Origin: Robinsoniella peoriensis
Lineage (GTDB): Bacteria; Bacillota; Clostridia; Lachnospirales; Lachnospiraceae
Direction: 5' to 3' (one strand)
Length of the DNA: 64,000 nt
Assembly (NCBI RefSeq): GCF_042680125.1
Contig: NZ_JBHTNY010000011.1
Both the position numbers and the translations under genes were made by a program. Numbering within the stretch: position 1 is the first letter of the stretch; each line of letters starts with the position of its first letter. Shown in pieces: positions 52,337 to 60,819 of this stretch. The notes beneath the pieces were generated by a model, which saw only the letters and a program-made list of their open reading frames with translations, was not told the origin of the DNA and made no database searches.

Positions 52337-53737
52337 ATGGCACATATCAAATTAGGTTATGCACCTACCAGAAGGAGTATTTTCAGTGCTCCGGACGCAA
52401 TCAAATACAGAGGTCTTACAGCTGACCGGTTGAAGGAACTGGGCGTAGACTTTGTGGATATTACAGATATCAACGAAGAAGGACTTCTTTATAATGATGA
52501 AGATATGCTGAAAATTGCTGAGAAATTCAAAAAAGAGAAGATTGACGGTTTATTCCTTCCGCATTGCAATTTCGGTACGGAATATGAATGTGCAAGACTG
52601 GCTAAAGAGTTAAACGTACCTGTTTTATTATGGGGACCGCTGGATGAAAGACCAGATGAAAATGGTGTTCGTCTGCGTGATACCCAGTGCGGATTATTTG
52701 CAACCGGCAAGGTTTTAAGAAGATTCCAGATTCCATTTACCTATATGACCAACTGCAGATTAAATGATCCGGTTTTTGAGCGTGGCTTAAAGGATTTCAT
52801 GGCTGTCTGTAATGTAGTAAAAACATTTAAGAAAATCCGTATCTTACAGATTTCCACAAGACCTTTTGATTTCTGGACGACGATGTGTAATGAAGGCGAA
52901 CTTCTGGAGAAGTTTAATATTCAGCTTTCCCCGATTCCGATGCCGGAACTGACGCAGGAGATGAAGAAAGTAAAAGCAGAGAAAACTGAAGTAGAGAAGG
53001 TAATTGCTTACATAAAAGAAAATATGGAAATCCAGATCAAAGAGGATGAAGTTGAAAATGTGGCTGCATTGAAAGTAGCTATGAAGAGTCTGGCGACAAA
53101 GTACGGCTGTAATGCGATTGCGATTCAGTGCTGGAACTGCCTGCAGTCAGAAATTGGAATTATGCCTTGTGCCGCCAATGCGTTATTAAATGATGAAGGT
53201 ATCCCGGTTGTATGTGAAACAGACATCCACGGAGCGATTACTTCCTTATTGGTAGAAGCAGCAGGCATGGACGAGACAAGAAGTTTCTTTGCTGACTGGA
53301 CCATCCGCCATCCGGATATTGAAAATGGAGAATTGCTGCAGCACTGCGGTCCATGGCCGATTTCCGTTGCAAGAGAAACACCGAAGCTGACTTATCCGCT
53401 GGCATTTGATCATCCGGGAAGCATTACGGCAGAAGCCAGACACGGAGAAGTTACGCTTGTCAGATTTGATGGAGACAACGGAGAATATTCGATGCTTCTT
53501 GGAAATGCAAAAGGCGTGGACGGACCAAAGGGTATGGGAACCTATCTCTGGGTAGAAGTGGATAATATTAAGCGCCTGGAGGATAAAATCGTCTGCGGAC
53601 CTTACATCCATCACTGCGTAGGTATTCATAAAAATGTTGTACCTGTATTATATGAAGCATGTAAATACATCAATGTGAAACCGGATTTATATGATCCGAT
53701 TGAAGAAGATGTGAAAGCATATTTAAGAGGAGAATGA
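52337..53737 (+). CDS. L-fucose/L-arabinose isomerase family sugar isomerase
   Basis: A 466-residue aldose-ketose isomerase of the fucose-isomerase fold. N-terminal Rossmann-like part (LGYAPTRRSIFSAPDA, then LPHCNFGTEYECARLAKEL), C-terminal catalytic domain with metal-ligand candidates E in VVCETDIHGAI (about 300) and His in YIHHCVGIH (about 432-438). The true substrate is not fixed by the family. Because it is followed by a split transketolase and an FGGY kinase, an aldopentose such as D-apiose is a reasonable guess; known apiose isomerases are of the smaller xylose-isomerase-like fold, so this would be a different solution. ATG at 52337 follows GGAGG. Confidence 0.87.
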   Translation: MAHIKLGYAPTRRSIFSAPDAIKYRGLTADRLKELGVDFVDITDINEEGLLYNDEDMLKIAEKFKKEKIDGLFLPHCNFGTEYECARLAKELNVPVLLWGPLDERPDENGVRLRDTQCGLFATGKVLRRFQIPFTYMTNCRLNDPVFERGLKDFMAVCNVVKTFKKIRILQISTRPFDFWTTMCNEGELLEKFNIQLSPIPMPELTQEMKKVKAEKTEVEKVIAYIKENMEIQIKEDEVENVAALKVAMKSLATKYGCNAIAIQCWNCLQSEIGIMPCAANALLNDEGIPVVCETDIHGAITSLLVEAAGMDETRSFFADWTIRHPDIENGELLQHCGPWPISVARETPKLTYPLAFDHPGSITAEARHGEVTLVRFDGDNGEYSMLLGNAKGVDGPKGMGTYLWVEVDNIKRLEDKIVCGPYIHHCVGIHKNVVPVLYEACKYINVKPDLYDPIEEDVKAYLRGE

Positions 53738-53741
53738 ATCT

Positions 53742-54572
53742 ATGAAGAATTTAAAAGCATTGTCATTTGAACTGCGAAAAAATGTCCTGGATATGATCTA
53801 TAAAGCAAAGACCGGTCATATCGGCGGTGATTTTAGTGTGATGGACGTTTTGGTTACCCTTTATTTTAAGCAGATGAATATTTCTCCTGATAACCAGGAT
53901 GATGAAAACAGAGACCGTTTTGTTCTCAGTAAAGGTCATTCAGTAGAAGCATATTACAGCGTACTTGCTGCAAAAGGATTCTTTCCTATTGATGAAGTAA
54001 TTGAGCAGTTTTCTACCTTTGGGAGCAAATATATCGGACATCCCAATAATAAACTTCCAGGTATTGAGATGAACTCCGGTTCCCTGGGACATGGACTTCC
54101 TGTCTGTGTCGGCATGGCGCTGGCAGGTAAGATGAATCAAAAGGATTACCGCGTTTATACGGTTATGGGCGATGGTGAACTTGCGGAAGGCTCCGTATGG
54201 GAAGGTGCTATGGCAGCAGGACATTATAAATTAGATAACCTTGTTGCAGTGGTCGACAGAAACCGTCTTCAGATTTCCGGAGGTACGGAAGAGGTTATGG
54301 CACATGATGATCTGGATGCCAGATTTGGCAGCTTTGGATGGCATGTAGTTCATGCAGACGGAAATAATATTGATGCTTTAAATGCAGCATTCGAAGAAGC
54401 TAAAACGGTCAAAGGAAAACCAACGGTAGTCATTGCAGACACTACAAAGGGCTGTGGCGTTTCCTTTATGGAAAATCAGGCAGCATGGCACCACAAAGTA
54501 CCAACTGCAGATGAATACGAAAAAGCAACTATTGAATTAGCAGAGAAAAAGGAGGCGGCTCTTCATGAATAA
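53742..54572 (+). CDS. Transketolase, N-terminal (TPP-binding) subunit
   Basis: A 276-residue half-transketolase carrying the TPP pyrophosphate/Mg2+ motif GDGELAEGSVWEGAMAAGHY (about 147-166) ending in VVDRNRLQ. The opening KTGHIGGDFSVMDVLVTLYF is typical. Such split enzymes need the C-terminal subunit encoded next, with which it overlaps by 8 bases. In the known apiose pathway a dedicated two-subunit transketolase cleaves apulose 4-phosphate, passing a two-carbon unit to glyceraldehyde 3-phosphate. Four bases separate it from the isomerase gene. Confidence 0.92.
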   Translation: MKNLKALSFELRKNVLDMIYKAKTGHIGGDFSVMDVLVTLYFKQMNISPDNQDDENRDRFVLSKGHSVEAYYSVLAAKGFFPIDEVIEQFSTFGSKYIGHPNNKLPGIEMNSGSLGHGLPVCVGMALAGKMNQKDYRVYTVMGDGELAEGSVWEGAMAAGHYKLDNLVAVVDRNRLQISGGTEEVMAHDDLDARFGSFGWHVVHADGNNIDALNAAFEEAKTVKGKPTVVIADTTKGCGVSFMENQAAWHHKVPTADEYEKATIELAEKKEAALHE

Positions 54573-55497
54573 GATTCCAAATCGTCAGGCTATATGTGAT
54601 GTATTAATTGAAAAAGCAAACACCGATAAAGATATTGTGGTATTATGCAGTGACTCCAGAGGTTCCGCATCCCTGGCTCCATTTACGAAGGCTCATCCGG
54701 ATCAGTTTGTTGAAGTGGGAATCGCAGAGCAGAACCTGGTAAGTATTTCAGCAGGACTTGCAAAGTGCGGCAAGAAACCATTTGCGGCTTCTCCTGCCTG
54801 CTTCTTATCAACAAGAAGCTTTGAACAGGCTAAAGTAGATGTGGCATACTCTAATACGAATGTGAAATTAATCGGTATCAGCGGCGGGATCAGTTATGGT
54901 GCCCTTGGAATGAGTCATCATTCTGCACAGGATATTGCGGCGCTTGCCAGTGTTCCCAACATGAGAGTTTACCTTCCAAGTGACAGACATCAGACAAAGT
55001 GTCTGGTAGAAGCTTTGCTGCAGGATGAAAAACCGGCATACATCCGTGTCGGCAGAAATGCAGTAGAAGATATCTATGAAGAAGGAAATGTTCCATTTGA
55101 AATGGATAAAGCAACCGTTGTTACACAAGGCAGTGATCTTGCAATTGTTGCCTGCGGTGAAATGGTAAAACCGGCTGTAGATGCAGCTGCTATGTTAAAA
55201 GAAAAAGGGATTGGGGCAACAGTTCTGGATATGTACTGTGTGAAACCACTGGATAAAGAAGCAGTAGTGAAGGCTGCCGGAAATGCGAAGGCAGTGATCA
55301 CAATCGAAGAGCATGCACCCTTTGGAGGTCTGGGATCAATGGTCAGCCAGGCAGTTGCCAGCGAATGCCCGAAAAAAGTCATCAATATGACCCTCCCGGA
55401 CGCTCCTGTTATCACCGGTACGTCAAAAGAAGTATTTGATTACTATGGCTTGAATGCAGAGGGGATTGTAAAGAAAGCCCTGGAAATTCTGCAGTAA
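54565..55497 (+). CDS. Transketolase, C-terminal subunit
   Basis: A 310-residue partner of the preceding subunit, with the pyrimidine-binding domain (about 1-165; EVGIAEQNLVSISAGLAKCG contains the conserved catalytic Glu) and the transketolase C domain (about 185-310; HAPFGGLGSMV). AAAAAGGAGGCGG inside the preceding gene provides its ribosome site. Together the two form one enzyme of roughly the length of a normal transketolase. Whether it serves general pentose metabolism or only this pathway cannot be seen; its place argues for the latter. Confidence 0.92.
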   Translation: MNKIPNRQAICDVLIEKANTDKDIVVLCSDSRGSASLAPFTKAHPDQFVEVGIAEQNLVSISAGLAKCGKKPFAASPACFLSTRSFEQAKVDVAYSNTNVKLIGISGGISYGALGMSHHSAQDIAALASVPNMRVYLPSDRHQTKCLVEALLQDEKPAYIRVGRNAVEDIYEEGNVPFEMDKATVVTQGSDLAIVACGEMVKPAVDAAAMLKEKGIGATVLDMYCVKPLDKEAVVKAAGNAKAVITIEEHAPFGGLGSMVSQAVASECPKKVINMTLPDAPVITGTSKEVFDYYGLNAEGIVKKALEILQ

Positions 55498-55588
55498 TTT
55501 GTATATTGGCAATGAAGAAATAGAATGTTATAAAAAACTGTATTCCCGTATGCTGAGATGTTTTGCAGTAAATGGGGCATGTGAGGAA

Positions 55589-55800
55589 AGTGTGAAAGAA
55601 AATCGCTTTCACACTGCTGATTTGGAATAGCGCAAGCTGGCTTGCGCTATTCATGGAGATAAGTGTGAAAGAAAATCGCTTTCACACTGCTGATTTGGAA
55701 TAGCACAAGCTGGCTTGCGCTATTCATGGAGATAAGTGTGAAAGAAAATCACTTTCAAACTACTAATTCAGGAATAGTGCAAGCCAGCTTGTGCTATTCA
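55589..55800 (+). repeat. Three tandem 73-bp double-hairpin repeats
   Basis: Units start at 55589, 55662 and 55735 with an exact 73-base period. Each unit has stem A (AGTGTGAAAG / CTTTCACACT, 10 bp) and stem B (GAATAGCGCAAGC / GCTTGCGCTATTC, 13 bp with a 2-base loop). Units 1 and 2 differ at about one base; unit 3 has drifted but its stem B keeps pairing through G-U pairs. No T-runs follow, so these are not ordinary terminators. The last stem ends right before the kinase ribosome site GAGGG. Confidence 0.9.
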
Positions 55801-55812
55801 GAGGGTGTAACT

Positions 55813-57297
55813 ATGACGAAAAAGTATGTTTTAGGAATAGATCAGAGTACCCAGGGAACGAAAGCATTGCTTTTTGATGAGGAAGGAACGCTCCTTTACC
55901 GCAGTGACCTGCCTCATGAGCAGATTATAAATGAAAAAGGCTGGGTATCTCATAATCCGATGGAAATCTATCGGAATACAGTCCAGGCAGTTAAGAACCT
56001 GCTGGAAGAAAATAAGATTGATAAGAATGAAATTGAAGTTATCGGCATCAGTAACCAGAGGGAAACAGCACTGGTTTGGGAAAAAGAAAGCGGGGAACCG
56101 GTTGCAGATGCCGTTGTCTGGCAGTGTGCAAGAGGGGAAGCTATCTGTAATCAGATAGAAGAGAAAGGCTGCGGTGAAATGATCCGTTTACATACGGGAT
56201 TGCAGCTGTCTCCCTATTTTTCAGCGGGAAAGATTGCATGGGTATTACAGAATATTCCGGGAGCCCGAGAAAAGGCTGATCGTGGTGAACTTTGCTGCGG
56301 TACAATCGACAGCTGGCTGGTCTATAAACTGACCGGACATAAAATATTCCGGACGGATTATTCCAATGCCAGCAGAACCCAGATGTTTAATATCAGTACA
56401 TTGACCTGGGACGAAGAAGTGTGCGGTTTATTTGGTATACCAGTGAAATGTCTGGCTGAAGTGACTGATTCTAATGGCTATTACGGAGAAACGGATTTCG
56501 AAGGATATTTTGATCACCCGGTAGCGATACGTGGTGTTATGGGAGATTCCCATGGTGCGTTATTTGGACAGGGATGTCTGGAAAAAGGCATGATAAAAAC
56601 CACATACGGTACCGGATCTTCGGTGATGATGAATATCGGAGAAGAGCCGGTACTGAGTAAAAAAGTAGTAACTTCTCTGGCATGGAGTATGGATGGTAAA
56701 GTGAACTATGTACTGGAAGGAAATATAAACTATACCGGTGCAGTGATCACCTGGCTGAAGGAAGATTTAAAGCTGATTCAGTCTGCAAAGGATACAGAAG
56801 AACTGGCCAGAATGGCAAATCCGGAGGATCATACTTATCTGGTACCTGCATTTTCAGGATTATCCGCACCTTACTGGGACGGCAAGGCATCTGCAATGAT
56901 CAGCGGTATTACCAGAACGACAGGCCAGGCTGAAATTGTGCGTGCAGGACTGGAATGTATCGCATACCAGATTACGGACGTGGTCCGTGCCATGGGTGAT
57001 GAATCCGGAATTGAGATTGGCGAACTCAGGGTAGACGGAGGTCCCACAAAAAATGGCTATTTAATGCAGTTCCAAAGCGATATGCTGGGAATCGGAGTAC
57101 AGGTACCCGACCAGGAGGAACTGTCAGGAATCGGCGCAGCATACGCCGCAGGAATCGCCGTAGGAATGTATGACAAAAATCAGATCTTCGACGGAATGAA
57201 GCGGACTAAGTTCACACCTCAAATGGCTAAAGCGATGCAAAAAGCCAAGTACGAGGGGTGGATAAATGCCGTTAAGATGGTGTTGACTGAAAAGTAG
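55813..57297 (+). CDS. FGGY family carbohydrate kinase
   Basis: A 494-residue sugar kinase resembling the glycerol-kinase branch of FGGY. ATPase-fold motifs are GIDQSTQGTKALLFDEEG (about 9-26), VWQCAR (substrate region), GTIDSWLVYKLTG, YGTGSSVMMN and DGGPTKNGYLMQFQSD. Glycerol is the default for the branch, but the setting after an isomerase and split transketolase suggests a ketopentose such as D-apulose. The start at 55813 follows GAGGGTG; the frame upstream runs through the repeats and is not coding. A strong terminator follows. Confidence 0.9.
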   Translation: MTKKYVLGIDQSTQGTKALLFDEEGTLLYRSDLPHEQIINEKGWVSHNPMEIYRNTVQAVKNLLEENKIDKNEIEVIGISNQRETALVWEKESGEPVADAVVWQCARGEAICNQIEEKGCGEMIRLHTGLQLSPYFSAGKIAWVLQNIPGAREKADRGELCCGTIDSWLVYKLTGHKIFRTDYSNASRTQMFNISTLTWDEEVCGLFGIPVKCLAEVTDSNGYYGETDFEGYFDHPVAIRGVMGDSHGALFGQGCLEKGMIKTTYGTGSSVMMNIGEEPVLSKKVVTSLAWSMDGKVNYVLEGNINYTGAVITWLKEDLKLIQSAKDTEELARMANPEDHTYLVPAFSGLSAPYWDGKASAMISGITRTTGQAEIVRAGLECIAYQITDVVRAMGDESGIEIGELRVDGGPTKNGYLMQFQSDMLGIGVQVPDQEELSGIGAAYAAGIAVGMYDKNQIFDGMKRTKFTPQMAKAMQKAKYEGWINAVKMVLTEK

Positions 57298-57324
57298 ACG
57301 CTATTTAGATATAGGCTGTGTACG

Positions 57325-57370
57325 AAAGGAGGAGGAAGCAGGCAATTGTCCGCTTCCTCCTCCTTTTAAA
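57325..57370 (+). terminator. Terminator of the sugar locus
   Basis: Perfect 15-bp stem AAAGGAGGAGGAAGC / GCTTCCTCCTCCTTT with a 12-base loop and TTTTAAA. Confidence 0.9.
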
Positions 57371-57457
57371 TGTAGTTCCATGAATACCCGCGTGCCGCCA
57401 AAAAGTGCTCCGGCAAGGTTAGAAAATGCCCCTATTTAAAATAAGAAAGACTTCTAA

Positions 57458-59059
57458 TTATTTTCCAAGAATCTCCTTCAAATCTTCTCCCGCATCCCCT
57501 GTCGGATGAATATTGAAATTAGCTACCAGATATTCCAGTACGTTTGGAGATATAAATGCCGGCAGTGTAGGACCAAGGTAAATATTCTTAATTCCAAGAG
57601 ATAAGAGTGTCAGCAGGATGCAGACAGCCTTTTGTTCATACCAGGAAAGCACCAGGGTCAGAGGCAGTTCATTTACATCACAGGAGAAGGCATTTGCAAG
57701 TGCAACAGCTACTTTAATGGCGCTGAATGCATCGTTGCACTGTCCCATATCCAGGATACGCGGCAGTCCGCCCAGTGTTCCCAGGTCTAAATCGTTAAAA
57801 CGGAATTTTCCACAGGCAAGAGTGAGGATCAGGGAATCTGCCGGTGTTTGTTTCACGAAGTCGGTATAGTAGTTTCTGCCCGGTTTTGCCCCGTCACATC
57901 CTCCAACAAGGAAGATATGCTTCAAATCACCGGAGTTCACAGCATTGATTACGGTATCTGCTGCGGCAAGAACGGTATCGTGTCCGAATCCGGTAGTTAC
58001 CTGTGTACCGCCATTGATTCCGGGAATAGTAACTGCTTCGTCATAACCGCCCAGTTCCAGGGCTTTTTTAATAACAGGAGAGAAATCTTTTGTGCCGCCC
58101 GCTTCATCAATATGGGCCATGCCAGGGTAGGCAACTTCAGCCGTTGTAAATACACGGTCCTGGTAACTTTCTTTGGGCGGCATCAGGCAGTTTGTGGTAA
58201 ACAGTACCGGAGCCGGAATGTCAGCAAATTCTTTTTGCTGGTTCTGCCATGCTGTACCGAAGTGTCCTTTTAAGTGGGGATAAGCATTTAATTTTGGATA
58301 AGCATGTGCAGGCAGCATTTCCCCATGGGTATAGATCTGAATGCCCGTGTCCTTTGTCTGTTCCAGCAGCAGTGCAAGATCGTGGAGATCATGACCGGAG
58401 ATAACAATAAACGGTCCTTTTTCCATAGTAAGGGAAACTGTTTTTGGGGATGGGGTTCCGTAGGTTTTTGTATTTGCAGTATCTAAAAGCTCCATACATT
58501 TCAGGTTGACCTGACCTGTTTCCATTACGAAAGGCAGAAGTTCTTCCATGGTGTAATCATATCCAACAGCGAAAAGGCCCTTGTAAAAGAACTCATTTAC
58601 TTGCGTATCCTGGTAGCCCAGTACCATTGCATGGTATGCATAAGCTGCCATACCGCGCAGACCGAAGAGGATCAGGGATTTTAAGCTTCGTATGTCCTCC
58701 TGGGCATTCCAGAGCATGTCACAATCATAGTCATCATTTCTGGAACAGGGAGATCCGCAGGAGCCGCATTTTGGAATTAAAGCATCCTTTTCCTGATGTA
58801 CCCGGCTGATCAGCTTTTCAATTGCTTCATCATCAAAGCTTACATTTGTGAGTGTGGCAAATAATCCTTCAATCATAATGCGGTGGGTGGAGGCAGAGGG
58901 GGTATTGCCGTCTGTGGCTCTTGCAAGACCAATCAGTGCTCCTGTTAACTGGTCCTGAAGTCTGGCTGTACTTTCCTTTTTGCCGCAGACCCCGGATTTT
59001 CCCGTACAACCGGTACATCCGGCTGTTTGTTCACATTGAAAGCAAAACATTTTGTTCAT
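57458..59059 (-). CDS. hcp: Hydroxylamine reductase (hybrid-cluster protein)
   Basis: A 533-residue hybrid-cluster protein, linked to nitric oxide and hydroxylamine detoxification in anaerobes. The N-terminal cubane cluster cysteines are in FCFQCEQTAGCTGC (residues 5-18), with a second Cys stretch at KCGSCGSPCSRND. Hybrid-cluster ligands appear in the C-terminal half (GGCDGAKPGRNYY, LACGKFRFND, MGQCNDA). The true start at 59059 has TGGAGG upstream; the frame open to 59221 is non-coding leader. It lies downstream of a ferredoxin-type gene on the same strand and is probably controlled by the divergent Crp/Fnr regulator. Confidence 0.96.
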   Translation of the reverse strand: MNKMFCFQCEQTAGCTGCTGKSGVCGKKESTARLQDQLTGALIGLARATDGNTPSASTHRIMIEGLFATLTNVSFDDEAIEKLISRVHQEKDALIPKCGSCGSPCSRNDDYDCDMLWNAQEDIRSLKSLILFGLRGMAAYAYHAMVLGYQDTQVNEFFYKGLFAVGYDYTMEELLPFVMETGQVNLKCMELLDTANTKTYGTPSPKTVSLTMEKGPFIVISGHDLHDLALLLEQTKDTGIQIYTHGEMLPAHAYPKLNAYPHLKGHFGTAWQNQQKEFADIPAPVLFTTNCLMPPKESYQDRVFTTAEVAYPGMAHIDEAGGTKDFSPVIKKALELGGYDEAVTIPGINGGTQVTTGFGHDTVLAAADTVINAVNSGDLKHIFLVGGCDGAKPGRNYYTDFVKQTPADSLILTLACGKFRFNDLDLGTLGGLPRILDMGQCNDAFSAIKVAVALANAFSCDVNELPLTLVLSWYEQKAVCILLTLLSLGIKNIYLGPTLPAFISPNVLEYLVANFNIHPTGDAGEDLKEILGK

Positions 59060-59207
59060 AATTAATTCCTCCATATTTTTTAATTTATAATTTAAAGAGC
59101 GATCTCCCGCAAAGCGGATCAACCATTTAGCTACAGCAGTTTTAAGACACGCTCTAAAGTGCTCATGGTAACCTTGAATTACATATAAATGAAAAGGCAA
59201 GTCTGAA
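59060..59207 (-). other. Structured spacer between the ferredoxin-type gene and hcp
   Basis: On the minus strand AGAGCG...CGCTCT encloses smaller stems (GATCCGC-TTT-GCGG). It carries TTTTAAGACACGCTCT on the plus strand (59140-59155), a 15/16 match to the mntP leader region. It may be a processing site or partial attenuator. Confidence 0.4.
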
Positions 59208-59957
59208 CTAAACAGATACAAATTCCGATTTCAGAATTTTACCGTCGATTGAAATAATTACCACCCGGCAGGTTAAATTTTTACCACTTTGTGCCAGGGC
59301 AGTTTTGACTGCATGTTCCATACCTCCGCAGCAGGGAACTTCCATGCGTACTATGGTAATGCTTTTTAAATCATTTAAACGGATGATTTCTGAGAGCTTT
59401 TCGGAATAATCCCCATCATCCAGCTTCGGGCAGCCAATCAGTGTGATATGATTCTTTATAAAGTCCTGATGAAAACTGCCATAGGAAAATGCAGTACAAT
59501 CAGCTGCGACTAACAAATCCGCCTGGTCAAAATAAGGTGCCTGGACAGGAACCAGTTTGATCTGTACCGGCCATTGGGAGAGCTCGCTTACGACAGGGCT
59601 GTCCGTATTTACGGGTGTGTGTCTTTCGTGGCTGATTGTGTGGGATCTGCTTCCCGGACATCCGCCGTGGTGCCCATGGTGCTGCATAGAAGTATCCGGC
59701 TGCGCCAGTGATTTGCGTTTTGCTGCCATGTTCGCCAAAACGGCTTCTTTATCGTAAGCAGGTGCCTCTCTTTCTTCAAAGGAAATAGCATCCTTGGGAC
59801 AAGCAGGCAGACAGTCGCCAAGACCATCGCAATAATCTTCTCTCAGAAGTACAGCTTTGCCCTTTACAATCCCGATAGCACCTTCGTGGCAGGCATCGGC
59901 ACAAATACCACAGCCCGTGCATTTCGCCTCATTTATTTTTATAATTTTACGTATCAT
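59208..59957 (-). CDS. 4Fe-4S ferredoxin-domain protein, Hcp partner
   Basis: A 249-residue protein with two N-terminal [4Fe-4S] motifs (CTGCGICADACHEG and a second with C-DGLGDCLPACPKDA, about 12-57), a linker rich in His and Gly (HHGHHGGCPG, about 93-102), and a C-terminal domain with VPCCGGMEHAV (about 207-217). The second cluster motif lacks the usual CxxC start (DYCDGLGDC). I have the impression that similar proteins often lie next to hcp; it probably feeds electrons to it. AGGAGGAGG precedes the ATG. Confidence 0.85.
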   Translation of the reverse strand: MIRKIIKINEAKCTGCGICADACHEGAIGIVKGKAVLLREDYCDGLGDCLPACPKDAISFEEREAPAYDKEAVLANMAAKRKSLAQPDTSMQHHGHHGGCPGSRSHTISHERHTPVNTDSPVVSELSQWPVQIKLVPVQAPYFDQADLLVAADCTAFSYGSFHQDFIKNHITLIGCPKLDDGDYSEKLSEIIRLNDLKSITIVRMEVPCCGGMEHAVKTALAQSGKNLTCRVVIISIDGKILKSEFVSV

Positions 59958-60022
59958 ATAGATTCCTCCTCCTGCATATCACAAGTCTTCTTGCAATATC
60001 GCGTAAATATATTGTTCATAGC

Positions 60023-60113
60023 TTGAATTCTCAAACACGTTTTAAGGTTTATCCCTTGACTTCATGCTCAAATTCTACTATATTAAAAAGAAAAGTTCTG
60101 TTGTAATTACAAC
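60023..60113 (+). promoter_or_regulatory. Divergent control region, hcp operon / Crp-Fnr gene
   Basis: Promoter TTGACT (60056-60061), 17-bp spacer, TATATT (60079-60084) serves the regulator gene. A perfect 14-bp palindrome GTTGTAATTACAAC at 60100-60113 lies just after the start of transcription, fitting autorepression. A weaker TTGA-ATTC-TCAA at 60023-60034 lies toward the hcp side. Confidence 0.65.
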
Positions 60114-60138
60114 AAAAATAAAAAAAAGGAAAAATAAT

Positions 60139-60783
60139 ATGATGCAGTCACCGCTTTTTAAAGGTATCGAAGAAAATGATTTGAACGAGTTGATGAAATG
60201 TCTGAATGCGAAGGAGTCGGCATATGAGAAAAACGAATTTATATTTCGGGCGGGAGACAGAGCTTCTTCTATTGGTGTTATCTTATCCGGAGCAGTATAT
60301 GTATTAAAGGAAGATTTCTGGGGAAACCGTACCATACTGGCAAAGTTAGAAGAGGGAGATCTGTTTGGAGAGGCATTTGCCTGCAGAGAAGAAGAGAAGC
60401 TTCCGGTAAGTGTTATGTCGTCTGCGAAGTCCCGGATTTTATTTGTGGATTATCGGCGGATTATAACCAATTGTCCCAATACCTGTGTATTCCATGCCAG
60501 ATTAATTGAAAATATGATTCGTATTCTGGCCGGGAAAAATGTGATGCTGACACAGAAAATGGAGCATATGAGCAAAAGAACTACCAGGGAAAAAATTTTG
60601 TCTTATTTATCGGCGCAGGCTGTCCGGAGCGGGAGCAATGCATTTACGATACCATTTAACCGCCAGGAACTGGCTGATTTCCTCTGTGTAGAGCGAAGTG
60701 CAATGTCTGCAGAGCTGGGAAGAATGCGCAGGGAGGGGTTACTTACCTGTGAGAAAAGCCGGTTTGTGCTGAATAAACAATAA
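60139..60783 (+). CDS. Crp/Fnr family transcriptional regulator
   Basis: A 214-residue Crp/Fnr regulator: cNMP-binding-type beta barrel (about 10-120; RAGDRASSIGVILSGAVYVL, LEEGDLFGEAFAC), dimer helix, and Crp-type HTH (about 165-205; FNRQELADFLCVERSAMSAE). There is no N-terminal Fe-S cysteine cluster. Divergence from hcp suggests an HcpR-like regulator of nitrosative stress genes. The ATG at 60139 follows AAAAGGA. The end of the coding region forms one arm of the terminator. Confidence 0.92.
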   Translation: MMQSPLFKGIEENDLNELMKCLNAKESAYEKNEFIFRAGDRASSIGVILSGAVYVLKEDFWGNRTILAKLEEGDLFGEAFACREEEKLPVSVMSSAKSRILFVDYRRIITNCPNTCVFHARLIENMIRILAGKNVMLTQKMEHMSKRTTREKILSYLSAQAVRSGSNAFTIPFNRQELADFLCVERSAMSAELGRMRREGLLTCEKSRFVLNKQ

Positions 60784-60811
60784 TGTTTACTCACCACAAA
60801 CCGGCTTTTTC
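60754..60811. terminator. Bidirectional terminator overlapping the Crp/Fnr gene end
   Basis: AAAAGCCGGTTTGTG (60754-60768, inside the coding region) pairs with CACAAACCGGCTTTT (60795-60809), T-run after. It serves the convergent acyl carrier protein gene as well. Confidence 0.85.
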
Positions 60812-60819
60812 TAATGGTT

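Noticed and set aside
55589..55800. CRISPR array for the tandem repeats
   Set aside because: Repeats are contiguous 73-bp units with internal hairpins and no unique spacers; no cas genes.
59060..59221. N-terminal extension of Hcp
   Set aside because: Hcp normally begins MxxMFCFQC, as at 59059, with its own TGGAGG site.
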